A DNA stretch of 64,000 bases from Rhodobacter sp. (GTDB taxonomy: Bacteria > Pseudomonadota > Alphaproteobacteria > Rhodobacterales > Rhodobacteraceae), in assembly GCA_027484985.1 (NCBI GenBank), contig JAIXRW010000008.1, positions 1-64,000 of the forward strand, in the 5' to 3' direction. The notes beneath the pieces were generated by a model. That model was not told the origin of the DNA and searched no databases. It saw only the letters and a program-made list of their open reading frames with translations. Made by a program: the position numbers and the translations under genes. This document shows positions 1 through 7,771 of this stretch, piece by piece. Position 1 is the stretch's first letter. Every line of letters begins with the position of its first letter.

Positions 1-115
1 AACGGCCTCCATACTGCGCTCCCGACGGACTCCCAATGACGCCTCCCCTGCAAATCTCCGCACGGGCCGCATCGCAGCTTACAGATTCAGCAGGAAGGTG
101 GGGGAAGAACAGCGC

Positions 116-214
116 TTACGTTTCGAACAGGTCGCGCCACTGCTTCTTCAAGTCGGGCGTCGTCGTGGTCTTGAGCGCGACCAGGCGCGCAGGGATGGGG
201 TCGGGTTTCGTCAT
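116..214 (-). pseudogene. DUF2924 gene fragment, truncated after 32 codons
   Basis: Reading leftward from the ATG at 214-212, the frame gives MTKPDPIPARLVALK, then TPDLKKQWRDLFET, then a TAA at 118-116. This matches, from memory, the N-terminus of DUF2924 proteins, which are normally well over 100 residues and sit just before a serine recombinase gene in alphaproteobacterial prophage regions. The match stops abruptly after LFET and no continuation is visible in any frame down to base 1. It is therefore a broken copy, perhaps at a recombination or insertion junction near base 118. The start overlaps the stop of the upstream gene as ATGA. The fragment is clear; the cause of the break is inference. 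Confidence 0.7.
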
Positions 215-414
215 GCGTCACTCCGGTGGGTTGGAGTTGCATGAAGGCATTGGTCGGGCGGATAGTGTAGGCAACTTTCTCCAGTCTGGTCAGAGACTTC
301 GCCCTTTTCCCGCATTCGCAGGCGGATCAGTCCGATCGCCAGCAACCCACACAGTTCGGCGCGGCGCTGGGCGGGGGTCATCTGGGTTGGCGGTGTGGGA
401 TTGGGGCGTTTCAT
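211..414 (-). CDS. Small conserved protein of the DUF2924/recombinase cassette
   Basis: A 67-residue protein starting MKRPNPTPP at 414. An upstream in-frame start at 474 would add about 20 unremarkable residues. The core RRAELCGLLAIGLIRLRMR and the tail with GESCLHYPPDQ and HATPT are a pattern I remember from small proteins found directly upstream of DUF2924 and a site-specific recombinase in many Rhodobacteraceae prophages. Function unknown. Its stop overlaps the DUF2924 start (ATGA), so the two were translationally coupled. Because DUF2924 is broken, this gene is probably a leftover of a damaged recombinase module. Moderately sure of the family, not of any role. Confidence 0.6.
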   Translation of the reverse strand: MKRPNPTPPTQMTPAQRRAELCGLLAIGLIRLRMREKGEVSDQTGESCLHYPPDQCLHATPTHRSDA

Positions 415-516
415 CGTTGACCTGGCGGGAGCATACACAAGCCTAAAGCCACCCCGGATGCCCGCGTGGGACACGCCAGTCGTTGTCTCTGCAAGAATCT
501 GATTGCAGCCGCCTAA

Positions 517-531
517 AACTTCACGGAAGTT
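517..531. promoter_or_regulatory. Dyad AACTTC-ACG-GAAGTT before the 700-aa gene
   Basis: A perfect 6-bp inverted repeat with a 3-bp centre lies about 40 bases upstream of the start at 571. It is followed by TTGATC and an AT-rich stretch (541-557) that could serve as a promoter, then the strong ribosome binding site GGGAGGTGAG abutting the ATG. Operator status is inference. Confidence 0.3.
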
Positions 532-570
532 GATCTGGTTCAGTATTTAACAATCATTACGGGAGGTGAG

Positions 571-2673
571 ATGGCGCGTCAGTCGAAACGTATGGGCCGG
601 TCCCTGACATACGTCCTGGATAACGCCAGCACCGAGCATCTTTCGTTGTACTTGCAACAGCCGGACGAGAACTTTGCCGTTGTTTCGGCGTCTTTGAGTA
701 GCATCGAAGACCACGACGAGGATAGCCTGCGGAATGTTTTTGCCGCAGACCTATCAAAGTTATCATTGGAAGACCTTCAGCCGATTGAGACTGAGAGCCA
801 GCGGATTTATCTGCTAGCAGAAGGAAAGGGCCCGGACTCATGTCCACCGGTCCTGAAACGCCATTTATCCAACGAAGAATTTGAAACGTGGCAGTCGCAG
901 CCAGACGACCTTTGTCGTGCGATTTGGCTGCACGTGAAGCACCGCAAGGCATTTGACGACTGTGTCGCATTTCGTAATGCGCGCGAATGGCGAAAGGCTG
1001 AGCATGCCTTCAGCGCGCTGGATGTTCCGTTGGAAGAAAACTTCGGCTTTGTCGGAGATGACGTGCCCGAAGTTGAATTGCTCACAGCCATCCAGAAGAA
1101 GCTGAAGTTGTCAAAACGATGCGGAATCAGCGTTATCGACCTGCCTAAAAACAAAGACTACCCAGCATCAGTAATGGCAATCGTTCGACATGGGGGGCGA
1201 AAGTCGAGCGTTGCTGAGCACCCTGATGATGGGAGTCGTCGGCTTCACTATTTCCTGCCACAGGATGAGGTTGTCCTGATCTTCACTCCAAGTAGCCAGA
1301 GGCTGGAGGTCTGCGCGCAAACGGCTGAAGTTCGCAGTGCTGTGTCCGAGACTTTTGCAAAAGTGGCGCTAAAGCATGATATCTCGAGCAAGCCACTGAC
1401 ATGGGCAAACTACGACACATCCAGATTTCTGCAATCGCTAGAGCTCGATGCCCCCGAAGTACCGGGTTTTTTGATAGAGCGCGCTACAGTCACAGAGATT
1501 GAGCTCCGTGTCGGGCAGTGGGAACGCCGCCTAAAACTGCGCGTCCCCTTCCGAGATGACATTTCGCATTTTCTTGAACAGACAATCGGCCACAAACGCA
1601 TATTGCGGCGAGCACTCGGGGTTAGCCGCATTGCTTTTTCAATCAAGTTCACTCGGGACGGTCACGATGTCGCCGAACTGTTGGAATTCGCAATATCAGA
1701 TCGGAACCGCTGCAATTTGAGTGCTAACGTCGATTCCGAGTTGCGCCGACTTGGGAGAGCGCTTCTTTCGCATTGGGGCGTGATGCAACCCTTTCGTGAT
1801 CTGGATCATAGTGAGATTGATGCCCTGCTGCCGATTCTCGCGGAACTTTTTGATTTGGGTGAAGATAAAATATCCGCTCAATTTTTTGAAAAGCGCGGCG
1901 TTGACCCGACACGCCTTGTACAAGCTGGACTACTGGTTCGACATTCGGCCGAACCGATACTGATTGAAGATATCGACGCGGAACAGGACCCCCCATCCCA
2001 AGACAGTCGAGTCGTCTACCAGGTCAAGCATGGTTGGCTTGAGCAACGCTTGGTCGATGCGCTGCAAGGATTGATCGATGATCGACCGCGAGCCCAATCT
2101 GACAGAGACTTCGTAAAGATCGGATCGGCAAGGTTCGGTGACCAAAGTGTCCCCTGCTACCTATGCCGCGGGCTCTCCGACACGAACCGCTACATGCAGG
2201 CAGACGGCAAGTTCCGCCAGGACGTATCGACGCTCCCCGGAATCGTCTTCACTGGCAAGGAAATTGGCTGGGAACACATCGGTCCCCACGTTGTGATCCC
2301 GATAGTGCGAAGCGGGACTCTCCCGACAACTGGCAATGTCCTGACTGCGAGTGACGTTGAGGCAGCCTTCCGGACCGGCCTTGCTGCTGCTCTTGGGGCC
2401 GAAAAGGTGAGTTTGGAACCGGGGCCTGGAAAGCAACTCATCCTCAAAGTGCCTGGCAAGCCGCATCTTCCAGTAGATGGCGAACATCAGCAAAACTGCA
2501 TCCGTCTTCTGGTTGAAGACCACCATCGTGGTGGGGTCGGCGTCGAGACCTCCGCGTTGCTTGGTAACAGCAGCTCAAAGTCGGTTGGGCAACTTTTCGG
2601 AACACGATGGGATGCGATCAAAGACACCTACGTCCGAAACCTTCGGCGAAAATTCTGGGCTTTGAGCACTTAA
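571..2673 (+). CDS. Unrecognised 700-aa protein, lower GC than surroundings
   Basis: A long, clearly coding gene with a strong ribosome binding site (GGGAGGTGAG) next to its ATG. I do not recognise the family. The protein is soluble in composition, with no signal peptide or membrane span, and is rich in Asp, Glu, Leu and Arg. The last 60 residues (NCIRLLVEDH, then a variable stretch, then FGTRWDAIKDTYVRNLRRKFW) look like a compact helical winged-helix-type module, but this is only a resemblance. Base composition is visibly lower in GC than the neighbouring phage genes, and it stands alone on the plus strand beside a broken recombinase cassette, so recent acquisition is likely. Large, solitary, lower-GC genes at prophage edges are often accessory or defence genes; here that is a guess. 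Confidence 0.75.
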   Translation: MARQSKRMGRSLTYVLDNASTEHLSLYLQQPDENFAVVSASLSSIEDHDEDSLRNVFAADLSKLSLEDLQPIETESQRIYLLAEGKGPDSCPPVLKRHLSNEEFETWQSQPDDLCRAIWLHVKHRKAFDDCVAFRNAREWRKAEHAFSALDVPLEENFGFVGDDVPEVELLTAIQKKLKLSKRCGISVIDLPKNKDYPASVMAIVRHGGRKSSVAEHPDDGSRRLHYFLPQDEVVLIFTPSSQRLEVCAQTAEVRSAVSETFAKVALKHDISSKPLTWANYDTSRFLQSLELDAPEVPGFLIERATVTEIELRVGQWERRLKLRVPFRDDISHFLEQTIGHKRILRRALGVSRIAFSIKFTRDGHDVAELLEFAISDRNRCNLSANVDSELRRLGRALLSHWGVMQPFRDLDHSEIDALLPILAELFDLGEDKISAQFFEKRGVDPTRLVQAGLLVRHSAEPILIEDIDAEQDPPSQDSRVVYQVKHGWLEQRLVDALQGLIDDRPRAQSDRDFVKIGSARFGDQSVPCYLCRGLSDTNRYMQADGKFRQDVSTLPGIVFTGKEIGWEHIGPHVVIPIVRSGTLPTTGNVLTASDVEAAFRTGLAAALGAEKVSLEPGPGKQLILKVPGKPHLPVDGEHQQNCIRLLVEDHHRGGVGVETSALLGNSSSKSVGQLFGTRWDAIKDTYVRNLRRKFWALST

Positions 2674-2752
2674 ATTCCTCCCCGTCCGAGCTTGATTGAT
2701 GCTCCATTGATGTTTCGACCGGTCGTCGGTCGATGATTCCCTGATGCAATTC

Positions 2753-2779
2753 GGGTGCTCCACTCACAGAGGAGCACCC
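2753..2779 (+). promoter_or_regulatory. Perfect 9-bp hairpin covering the com ribosome binding site
   Basis: GGGTGCTCC (2753-2761) pairs perfectly with GGAGCACCC (2771-2779) around a 9-nt loop. The ribosome binding site AGAGGAG (2768-2774) is split between the loop and the 3' arm, and the stem ends 2 nt before the ATG at 2782. If it forms in the mRNA, it should occlude translation initiation of the Com-like gene. There is no U tract, so it is not a classical terminator. Confidence 0.6.
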
Positions 2780-2781
2780 CA

Positions 2782-3027
2782 ATGCCGACTCCCTTCCCAT
2801 CGCGCCAAGCCGCCCCGCCGAGCTGGCCCACCGGCGCGAAACCCAAGCCCACCATCCTGAACCCGGAATGGCGCTGCACGCGCTGTGACAAGCTACTCGG
2901 CGTTTGCCGGGACGGCCGCATGCACCTGCGTTTTGCGCGGGGGCACGAGTATTTTGTGGGTTTCCCCGTCCAGGCCACGTGCCGCGGCTGCGGGACGCTG
3001 AATCAGGCGTCCAGCCCGACCGGCTGA
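2782..3027 (+). CDS. Com-like zinc-binding regulator
   Basis: An 81-residue protein. The C-terminal part has Cys32-x2-Cys35 and Cys67-x2-Cys70 separated by about 31 residues, ending in CRGCGTLNQ. This is the layout of phage Mu Com proteins, which bind mRNA and free the mom translation start. The first 28 residues are a Pro/Ala-rich extension not typical of Mu Com. The start at 2782 is chosen because AGAGGAG lies 7 nt upstream; the longer reading from 2755 has no such site. No mom gene is adjacent, and the next gene is a sigma-like regulator. A role in RNA binding or translational control follows from the family, and the target is unknown. It could also be a general zinc-ribbon protein. Confidence 0.65.
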   Translation: MPTPFPSRQAAPPSWPTGAKPKPTILNPEWRCTRCDKLLGVCRDGRMHLRFARGHEYFVGFPVQATCRGCGTLNQASSPTG

Positions 3028-3099
3028 CGCGCCCCACGACCACCAACCCCCTGAAATCGCAGAGACGCGCGACGTCCTGACCTGGCCACGAGAAGGCGC

Positions 3100-3128
3100 T
3101 GGACGCCTGGCCGCAAGGCAGGCGTCCA
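3100..3128 (+). promoter_or_regulatory. Perfect 10-bp hairpin abutting the sigma-like gene start
   Basis: TGGACGCCTG (3100-3109) pairs perfectly with CAGGCGTCCA (3119-3128) around a 9-nt loop and ends immediately before the ATG at 3129. The only plausible ribosome binding site (AAGG, 3115-3118) sits in the loop. The architecture copies that of the hairpin before the com-like gene (same loop length, same placement against the start codon) but the stem sequence differs. Confidence 0.6.
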
Positions 3129-3851
3129 ATGTCTTTCGCATGGCACGAGATCCGTGATCAAATCATGCATTCCGCTTCCACCCTCAACTTTCAGCGCAGC
3201 TTCGATGCCATCCGGCGCGAACAGGGGCCGGTTGTGCCGTTCCGCGATCCTGCCGCCTTGCTGGATGCGCTGCATCAGAAGGCGGGCAGCCCGGATCAGA
3301 AGAACCTGATCCTCGCCGCCCTTGCCCGCGCTGCGCATTCCGATGGGCAAACGGGCGATTGCGCCCTTACCCTGATGTTGCTGGCGCTCTGGCCCGGTCT
3401 CGACGCCATTCGGCGCCGGTGCATCTGGCGCAAGGTCGGCACCGGCGATGAAATCGCCGCCGACATCCTTGGCCGCACCACTGAGGCAATTCGCGCTCTG
3501 GACCTGCAGCGGGTCAACTGGATCGCGGCCACCATCCTGCGCAACGTCGAGCGGGATATCCTGCGCGCCCATCAGCGGGAGGCTGGCCGCCAGAACCTGC
3601 GCAGCGAAACCGAACCTGACGAGATCGCTGCCGAAGATGGTTCAGGCGACGCGGCGATCAGCGAAGCACAACTGCTTCGCGATCTGCGGCTGCTGGTGGG
3701 TGCCGATGCAATCCTTGTGATCCGCGTGGCGGTCGAAGGTTTCAGCCAAGCGGAAGCTGGCGTCGAACTTGGCCTGTCCGAGGCGGCGGCGCGCAAACGC
3801 TACCAGCGCGCCACCCAGCGGCTGCGCGACGCCCTGCAGAAAATCCACTGA
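3129..3851 (+). CDS. Sigma-70-like phage transcription regulator
   Basis: A 240-residue protein. The C-terminal ~50 residues (LLVGADAILVIRVAVEGFSQAEAGVELGLSEAAARKRYQRA...) read as a sigma region 4-type helix-turn-helix with the usual repeat of Ala-rich helix, turn, recognition helix. The rest (about residues 20-150) is helical with a region 2-like flavour (WIAATILRNVERDIL). It is probably an early transcription factor of the prophage, acting with host RNA polymerase. It is preceded by a start-codon-proximal hairpin and by the Com-like gene, suggesting translational control. A downstream ATG at 3165 is possible but lacks a better ribosome site. The family call is by motif only. Confidence 0.6.
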   Translation: MSFAWHEIRDQIMHSASTLNFQRSFDAIRREQGPVVPFRDPAALLDALHQKAGSPDQKNLILAALARAAHSDGQTGDCALTLMLLALWPGLDAIRRRCIWRKVGTGDEIAADILGRTTEAIRALDLQRVNWIAATILRNVERDILRAHQREAGRQNLRSETEPDEIAAEDGSGDAAISEAQLLRDLRLLVGADAILVIRVAVEGFSQAEAGVELGLSEAAARKRYQRATQRLRDALQKIH

Positions 3852-3852
3852 C

Positions 3853-3912
3853 CCCGATGTCCCGATCCGGACAGCGCGGTGGCTTTTCACAATCAGACGC
3901 CACCGCGCGTCT
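3853..3912 (+). repeat. Intergenic leader element, copy 1
   Basis: Begins with a 20-bp block (3853-3872) repeated exactly at 5357-5376, followed by a perfect 10-bp stem GCGCGGTGGC (3874-3883) / GCCACCGCGC (3899-3908) with a 15-nt loop starting TTTT. It lies between the sigma-like gene and the next small gene. Copy 2 precedes the 5443 gene, and a related structure precedes the RuvC-like gene at 11604. Confidence 0.6.
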
Positions 3913-3936
3913 TCCTCCAACCGAAAGCCGACACGC

Positions 3937-4131
3937 ATGAACAGCATTGCCGACCTTTCGCCCACGGACCTCAAGCGCATCCCCGGCCTCTACCGGCGTT
4001 GGGAACTGACCGAGGTCTTCGAGGCGCACCGCAACTACCAGATCGAAGACGCCGGCACCCACGCCGACGGCACGCCACTGCTGGCGATCTTTGTCAGCGA
4101 TCCGGTTCCCGACATCCCGGAGGCCACCTGA
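3937..4131 (+). CDS. Small phage protein, unknown function
   Basis: A 64-residue acidic protein (MNSIADLSPTDLKRIPGLYRRW..., ending VSDPVPDIPEAT). I do not recognise it. It has no cysteines or membrane span; two short predicted helices around a KRIPGLYRRW segment are followed by a strand-rich tail. It lies first in the early replication operon just after leader element copy 1, and its stop region meets the next start as TGATG. Small conserved early proteins here are often replication or host-takeover factors, but nothing in the sequence says which. Coding is supported by spacing and composition only. Confidence 0.55.
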   Translation: MNSIADLSPTDLKRIPGLYRRWELTEVFEAHRNYQIEDAGTHADGTPLLAIFVSDPVPDIPEAT

Positions 4132-4169
4132 TGCGCCTCTTCAATCACCTCATCCCATGGAGAACTCAC

Positions 4170-4466
4170 ATGCCGGACCAACCGGACGACATCAATCGTC
4201 TTCGCAAGTCGCACTACGCCCTCGACGAACTGCCGGAAACCGTGAGTTTTCCGAAGCATCCGAGCGAGCCCGCGAGGGAGCCGCTGCCCGTGATGGAGGC
4301 GACCGTCGATGACATCGCCTTTGCGATCGTCGCGGCGGAACGGGAAAGCTCGGCAGCCCTCGGACAGGCATCCGCACTGAAGCGCCTCCATAATCTTGCT
4401 CGTGAAGCAGGTGCCATCGGGTCTGACCGTGCCGCCGCCGCTGCCCTGAAGCGGGAGAAGCCCTGA
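4170..4466 (+). CDS. Small phage early protein, unknown function
   Basis: A 98-residue protein starting MPDQPDDINRLRK. GGAG lies 7 nt upstream of this ATG, which favours it over the ATG at 4131 that would add MRLFNHLIPWRTH. The first half is polar, and the second half (EATVDDIAFAIVAAERESSAALGQASALKRLHNLAREAGA) forms Ala-rich amphipathic helices. Its stop overlaps the start of the Sak4-like gene (TGATG), so it is translationally coupled to recombination functions. Function unknown. The ATG at 4131 joins the preceding stop and is the alternative start. Confidence 0.6.
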   Translation: MPDQPDDINRLRKSHYALDELPETVSFPKHPSEPAREPLPVMEATVDDIAFAIVAAERESSAALGQASALKRLHNLAREAGAIGSDRAAAAALKREKP

Positions 4467-5341
4467 TGGCCCTCCCGATCATCAGTGCCGACGAACGGCT
4501 GGCGCAGCGCAAAGGCATCAAGGGCTGCATCTTTGGCCGGTCGGGCATCGGCAAGACCAGCCTCCTGTGGACGCTGAATGCCCCGACCACCTTGTTCATG
4601 GATCTCGAAGCCGGGGATCTGGCGGTCGAGGGCTGGGATGGCGACACGCTGCGGCCCCGCACCTGGAAAGAATGCCGCGACTTCGCGGTGTTCATCGGCG
4701 GACCGAACCCGGCGCTGCGTGAGGACCAGCCGTACAGCCAGGCGCATTTCGACGAGGTCTGCGGCCGGTTCGGAGATCCGGCGGTGGTGCACCGCTACGA
4801 GACGATCTTCATCGACAGCATTACCGTGGCGGGTCGGCTTTGCTTTCAGTGGTGCAGGGGTCAGCCCGAAGCCTTCTCGGACAAGACCGGCAAGCCGGAT
4901 ATCCGGGGGGCATACGGGCTCCATGGCCGCGAGATGATCGGGTGGTTGACCCACCTGCAGCACGCGCGGGGCAAGCATGTCTGGTTCGTGGGCATCCTCG
5001 ACGAGAAGCTGGACGACTTCAATCGCAAGGTCTTTCAGCCGCAGATCGATGGCAGCAAGACCGGCTTGGAGCTGCCGGGGATCGTCGATCAGGTGATCAC
5101 CATGGCCGACATCGCCGATGCCAATGGCCAACCCCAGCGCACCTTCGTCTGCCAAACGCTGAACCCCTGGGGCTATCCGGCCAAGGATCGTTCGGGGCGT
5201 CTGGCCATGATTGAGGAACCCCACCTCGGCCGACTGATGGCCAAGATCCAGAGCCCGATCCGCCCGGCAATGGAACGCCTGAGTTATCCGGCCGTCACGT
5301 CGGCCGATCCTGCCGCTGGGGAGGTGCCGGTCAATGGCTGA
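4466..5341 (+). CDS. Sak4-like single-strand-annealing ATPase (AAA_24 type)
   Basis: A 291-residue P-loop protein. GRSGIGKTSL near residue 25 is the Walker A motif and ETIFIDSIT near residue 112 the Walker B. FMDLEAGDL and the RecA-like core resemble the phage Sak4/Rad51-like family, which promotes single-strand annealing with an SSB partner. It is coupled to the upstream small gene and followed, after leader element copy 2, by a putative ssDNA-binding protein, a pairing typical of Sak4. It probably acts in phage recombination during replication. The alternative is a generic phage AAA ATPase. Confidence 0.75.
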   Translation: MALPIISADERLAQRKGIKGCIFGRSGIGKTSLLWTLNAPTTLFMDLEAGDLAVEGWDGDTLRPRTWKECRDFAVFIGGPNPALREDQPYSQAHFDEVCGRFGDPAVVHRYETIFIDSITVAGRLCFQWCRGQPEAFSDKTGKPDIRGAYGLHGREMIGWLTHLQHARGKHVWFVGILDEKLDDFNRKVFQPQIDGSKTGLELPGIVDQVITMADIADANGQPQRTFVCQTLNPWGYPAKDRSGRLAMIEEPHLGRLMAKIQSPIRPAMERLSYPAVTSADPAAGEVPVNG

Positions 5342-5356
5342 TCGCACCTCGCCACG

Positions 5357-5414
5357 CCCGATGTCCCGATCCGGACCCCGCGATGGCTTTTCCCGTTTGA
5401 CGCCGCTGCGCGTC
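5357..5414 (+). repeat. Intergenic leader element, copy 2
   Basis: Shares the exact 20-bp opening block with copy 1 (5357-5376 versus 3853-3872), then a similar GCGATGGCTTTT and GACGCCGCTGCGCGTC layout. The stem here is imperfect (about 8 pairs with one mismatch and wobble pairs), whereas copy 1 is perfect. It precedes the gene at 5443. Confidence 0.55.
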
Positions 5415-5442
5415 CTGACCTCCCACTGAAAGGACCCATGCC

Positions 5443-6066
5443 ATGTCCGGCATCTGGAACGACTTCAACTCCGCGCAATCCAACTCCAACGTCATCCCGA
5501 AGGGCACGCTGGCCAAGGTGCGCCTGACCATCCGCCCCGGTGGCTTCGATGATCCGTCGCAGGGCTGGACCGGCGGTTTCGCCAAGCGCGCCGCGACCGG
5601 TGCGGTCTACCTCGACGCCGAATACACGGTGGTCGACGGGCCCTATGCGCGCCGCAAGATCTGGTCGCTGATCGGCCTCTACAGCCCCAAGGGTCCAGAT
5701 TGGGCCAACATGGGCCGCAGCCTGATCCGCGGCATCCTGAACTCGGCGCGCGGCATTTCCGACAAGGACAACTCGCCCGAAGCGCAGGCCCGCCGCCGCA
5801 TCAACGGGTTCGGCGATCTGGATGGGCTGGAATTCGTGGCCCGGATCGACATTGGCCAGGACACCAACGGCGACGACAAGAACGAAGTTCGGGGTGCTGT
5901 CACCCCCGATCACCGCGACTATGCCGCCCTGATGGGGACGGTTGCCTTGCCGATCGGCACCTCTGCCCCGCAGAGCTATGCCCCGCAGCAGATCACCCCC
6001 GCCGCCCGACCCAGCCAGCCCGCTTCCGCCCCCGGCAATGCCGGGCGGCCGAGCTGGGCCCAGTAA
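5443..6066 (+). CDS. Putative phage ssDNA-binding protein
   Basis: A 207-residue protein (MSGIWNDFNSAQSNSNVIPKGT...). The body has beta-rich segments suitable for an OB-like fold (AKVRLTIRPGG, VYLDAEYTVVDGPYARRKIW, GLEFVARIDIG) and the last 40 residues are a Pro/Ala/Gln-rich disordered tail ending PSWAQ. That layout of compact domain plus flexible tail is typical of single-strand binding proteins, and it sits between the Sak4-like ATPase and a helicase. I do not recognise a named family with certainty (DUF669-type is possible). Function is inferred from shape and context. Confidence 0.5.
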   Translation: MSGIWNDFNSAQSNSNVIPKGTLAKVRLTIRPGGFDDPSQGWTGGFAKRAATGAVYLDAEYTVVDGPYARRKIWSLIGLYSPKGPDWANMGRSLIRGILNSARGISDKDNSPEAQARRRINGFGDLDGLEFVARIDIGQDTNGDDKNEVRGAVTPDHRDYAALMGTVALPIGTSAPQSYAPQQITPAARPSQPASAPGNAGRPSWAQ

Positions 6067-6079
6067 GGGGGGATCGGCC

Positions 6080-7768
6080 ATGCGCCTGCGCCCCCGCCAG
6101 AAAACCTTCGTCGAGCGCAGTGTGGCTGCGCTCGCCTCCCGCGGCAACACGCTGAGCGTGGCACCCACCGGTGCGGGCAAGACCATCATGCTGTCGGCGG
6201 TCACCGGCGAAATGATCGGTGACGGCGCCAAAGCCTGTGTACTGGCCCATCGCGACGAGTTGACGGCGCAGAACCGCGCCAAGTTCCAGCGCGTTGTGCC
6301 GGGGATTTCCACCTCGGTGATCGATGCCACGGAGAAATCCTGGGGTGGTCAGGTCGCCTTTGCCATGGTGCCGACGCTGGCACGGACCACGAACCTGGCC
6401 GACATGCCGCGCCTTGACTTGCTGGTGATCGACGAGGCGCATCACGCGGTTGCCGACAGCTACCGCCGCATCATCGACCGGGTGCGCAACGCCAATCCCG
6501 ATGCCCGCATCTTCGGGGTCACCGCCACGCCCAACCGGGGCGACAAGAAAGGGCTGCGCGACGTCTTCGACAATGTCGCCGACCAGGTGCGTCTGGGCGA
6601 GCTGATCGCCTCGGGCCATCTGGTGCCGCCCCGCACCTTTGTCATCGACGTGGGCGTGCAGGACGAGTTGCGGTCCGTCCGCAAGACCCTGTCGGATTTC
6701 GACATGGCCGAAGTAGCGGGCATCATGGACCGTGCGCCAGTCACCGATGAGGTGATCCGCCACTGGAAGGAAAAGGCGGGTGATCGGCAGACCGTCATCT
6801 TCTGTTCCACGGTCGCCCATGCCGAACACGTCACCGAAGCGTTCCGCGCGGCGGGGATCACGGCGGCGCTGATCCATGGCGATCTGGCGTCCGACACCCG
6901 CAAGGCCATCCTTGTCGACTACGCGGCGGGCAGCATCCGCGTCATCGTCAATGTGGCGGTGCTGACAGAAGGCTGGGATCACCCGCCCACCTCCTGTGTC
7001 GTGCTGCTGCGCCCCAGTTCCTACAAGTCCACCATGATCCAGATGGTCGGGCGTGGCCTGCGCATCGTGGATCCGGAAGAACACCCCGGCATCGTGAAAA
7101 CCGATTGCGTCGTGCTGGACTTCGGCACTTCCAGCCTGATCCACGGCACACTGGAACAGGATGTCGATCTGGAAGGCAAGACCGAGGGCGGCGAGGCCCC
7201 GACCAAATCCTGCCCCGGCTGCGGCGCTGAAATCCCGCTGGCCGCCACGGAATGCCCGCTCTGCGGCGAGGTCTTCCCGCGGGAAGATGAAGACGGCGGC
7301 GAAGGCGGCGGCACGGCTCCGCTGTCCGGCTTCATCATGACCGAGATCGACCTGCTGAAACGGTCCAGCTTCGCATGGGTCGACCTTTTCGGCACCGACG
7401 ACGCGATGATGGCCACCGGCTTCACCGCCTGGGGCGGCATCTTCTGGCTGGATGGGGTTTGGTACGCTGTGGGCGGTGGCAAGAATGAGCGCCCGCATTT
7501 GCTGGGTGTTGGCGAACGCACCGTCTGCCTCGCACAGGCCGACGACTGGCTGAACACGCATGAAACCGACGAAAGCGCCTTCAAGACCCGTTCCTGGCTG
7601 CGCCAGCCACCAACCGAAAAGCAGCTGCAATATCTGCCGCCCGAGTGCCGCCATGACTTCGGTCTGACGCGCTACCGCGCCTCGGCGCTGATGACCTTCG
7701 GCTTCAACAAGCGCGCCATCCGCCAGTTGATCGACGGCGCGGCCAGCTCTGAGCGGAGGGCGGCATGA
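6080..7768 (+). CDS. DEAD/DEAH superfamily 2 helicase
   Basis: A 562-residue SF2 helicase. Walker A is PTGAGKT (GAGKT at residues 31-35), Walker B is DEAH at 118-121, motif III is VTATP, and the helicase C domain ends with QMVGRGLRI (motif VI). A zinc-ribbon (CPGCG...CPLCG, near residues 375-393) follows, then a C-terminal domain of about 150 residues that I do not recognise. It is typical of the phage RAD25/UvsW-like helicases that remodel replication and recombination forks. The ATG at 6080 is used; the longer reading from 5942 overlaps the previous gene entirely. It is part of the early replication operon. Confidence 0.85.
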   Translation: MRLRPRQKTFVERSVAALASRGNTLSVAPTGAGKTIMLSAVTGEMIGDGAKACVLAHRDELTAQNRAKFQRVVPGISTSVIDATEKSWGGQVAFAMVPTLARTTNLADMPRLDLLVIDEAHHAVADSYRRIIDRVRNANPDARIFGVTATPNRGDKKGLRDVFDNVADQVRLGELIASGHLVPPRTFVIDVGVQDELRSVRKTLSDFDMAEVAGIMDRAPVTDEVIRHWKEKAGDRQTVIFCSTVAHAEHVTEAFRAAGITAALIHGDLASDTRKAILVDYAAGSIRVIVNVAVLTEGWDHPPTSCVVLLRPSSYKSTMIQMVGRGLRIVDPEEHPGIVKTDCVVLDFGTSSLIHGTLEQDVDLEGKTEGGEAPTKSCPGCGAEIPLAATECPLCGEVFPREDEDGGEGGGTAPLSGFIMTEIDLLKRSSFAWVDLFGTDDAMMATGFTAWGGIFWLDGVWYAVGGGKNERPHLLGVGERTVCLAQADDWLNTHETDESAFKTRSWLRQPPTEKQLQYLPPECRHDFGLTRYRASALMTFGFNKRAIRQLIDGAASSERRAA

Positions 7769-7771
7769 CCC

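Noticed and set aside
36-446. Plus-strand 136-codon frame at the left edge
   Set aside because: It runs antisense to the recognisable DUF2924-cassette genes and has no ribosome site.
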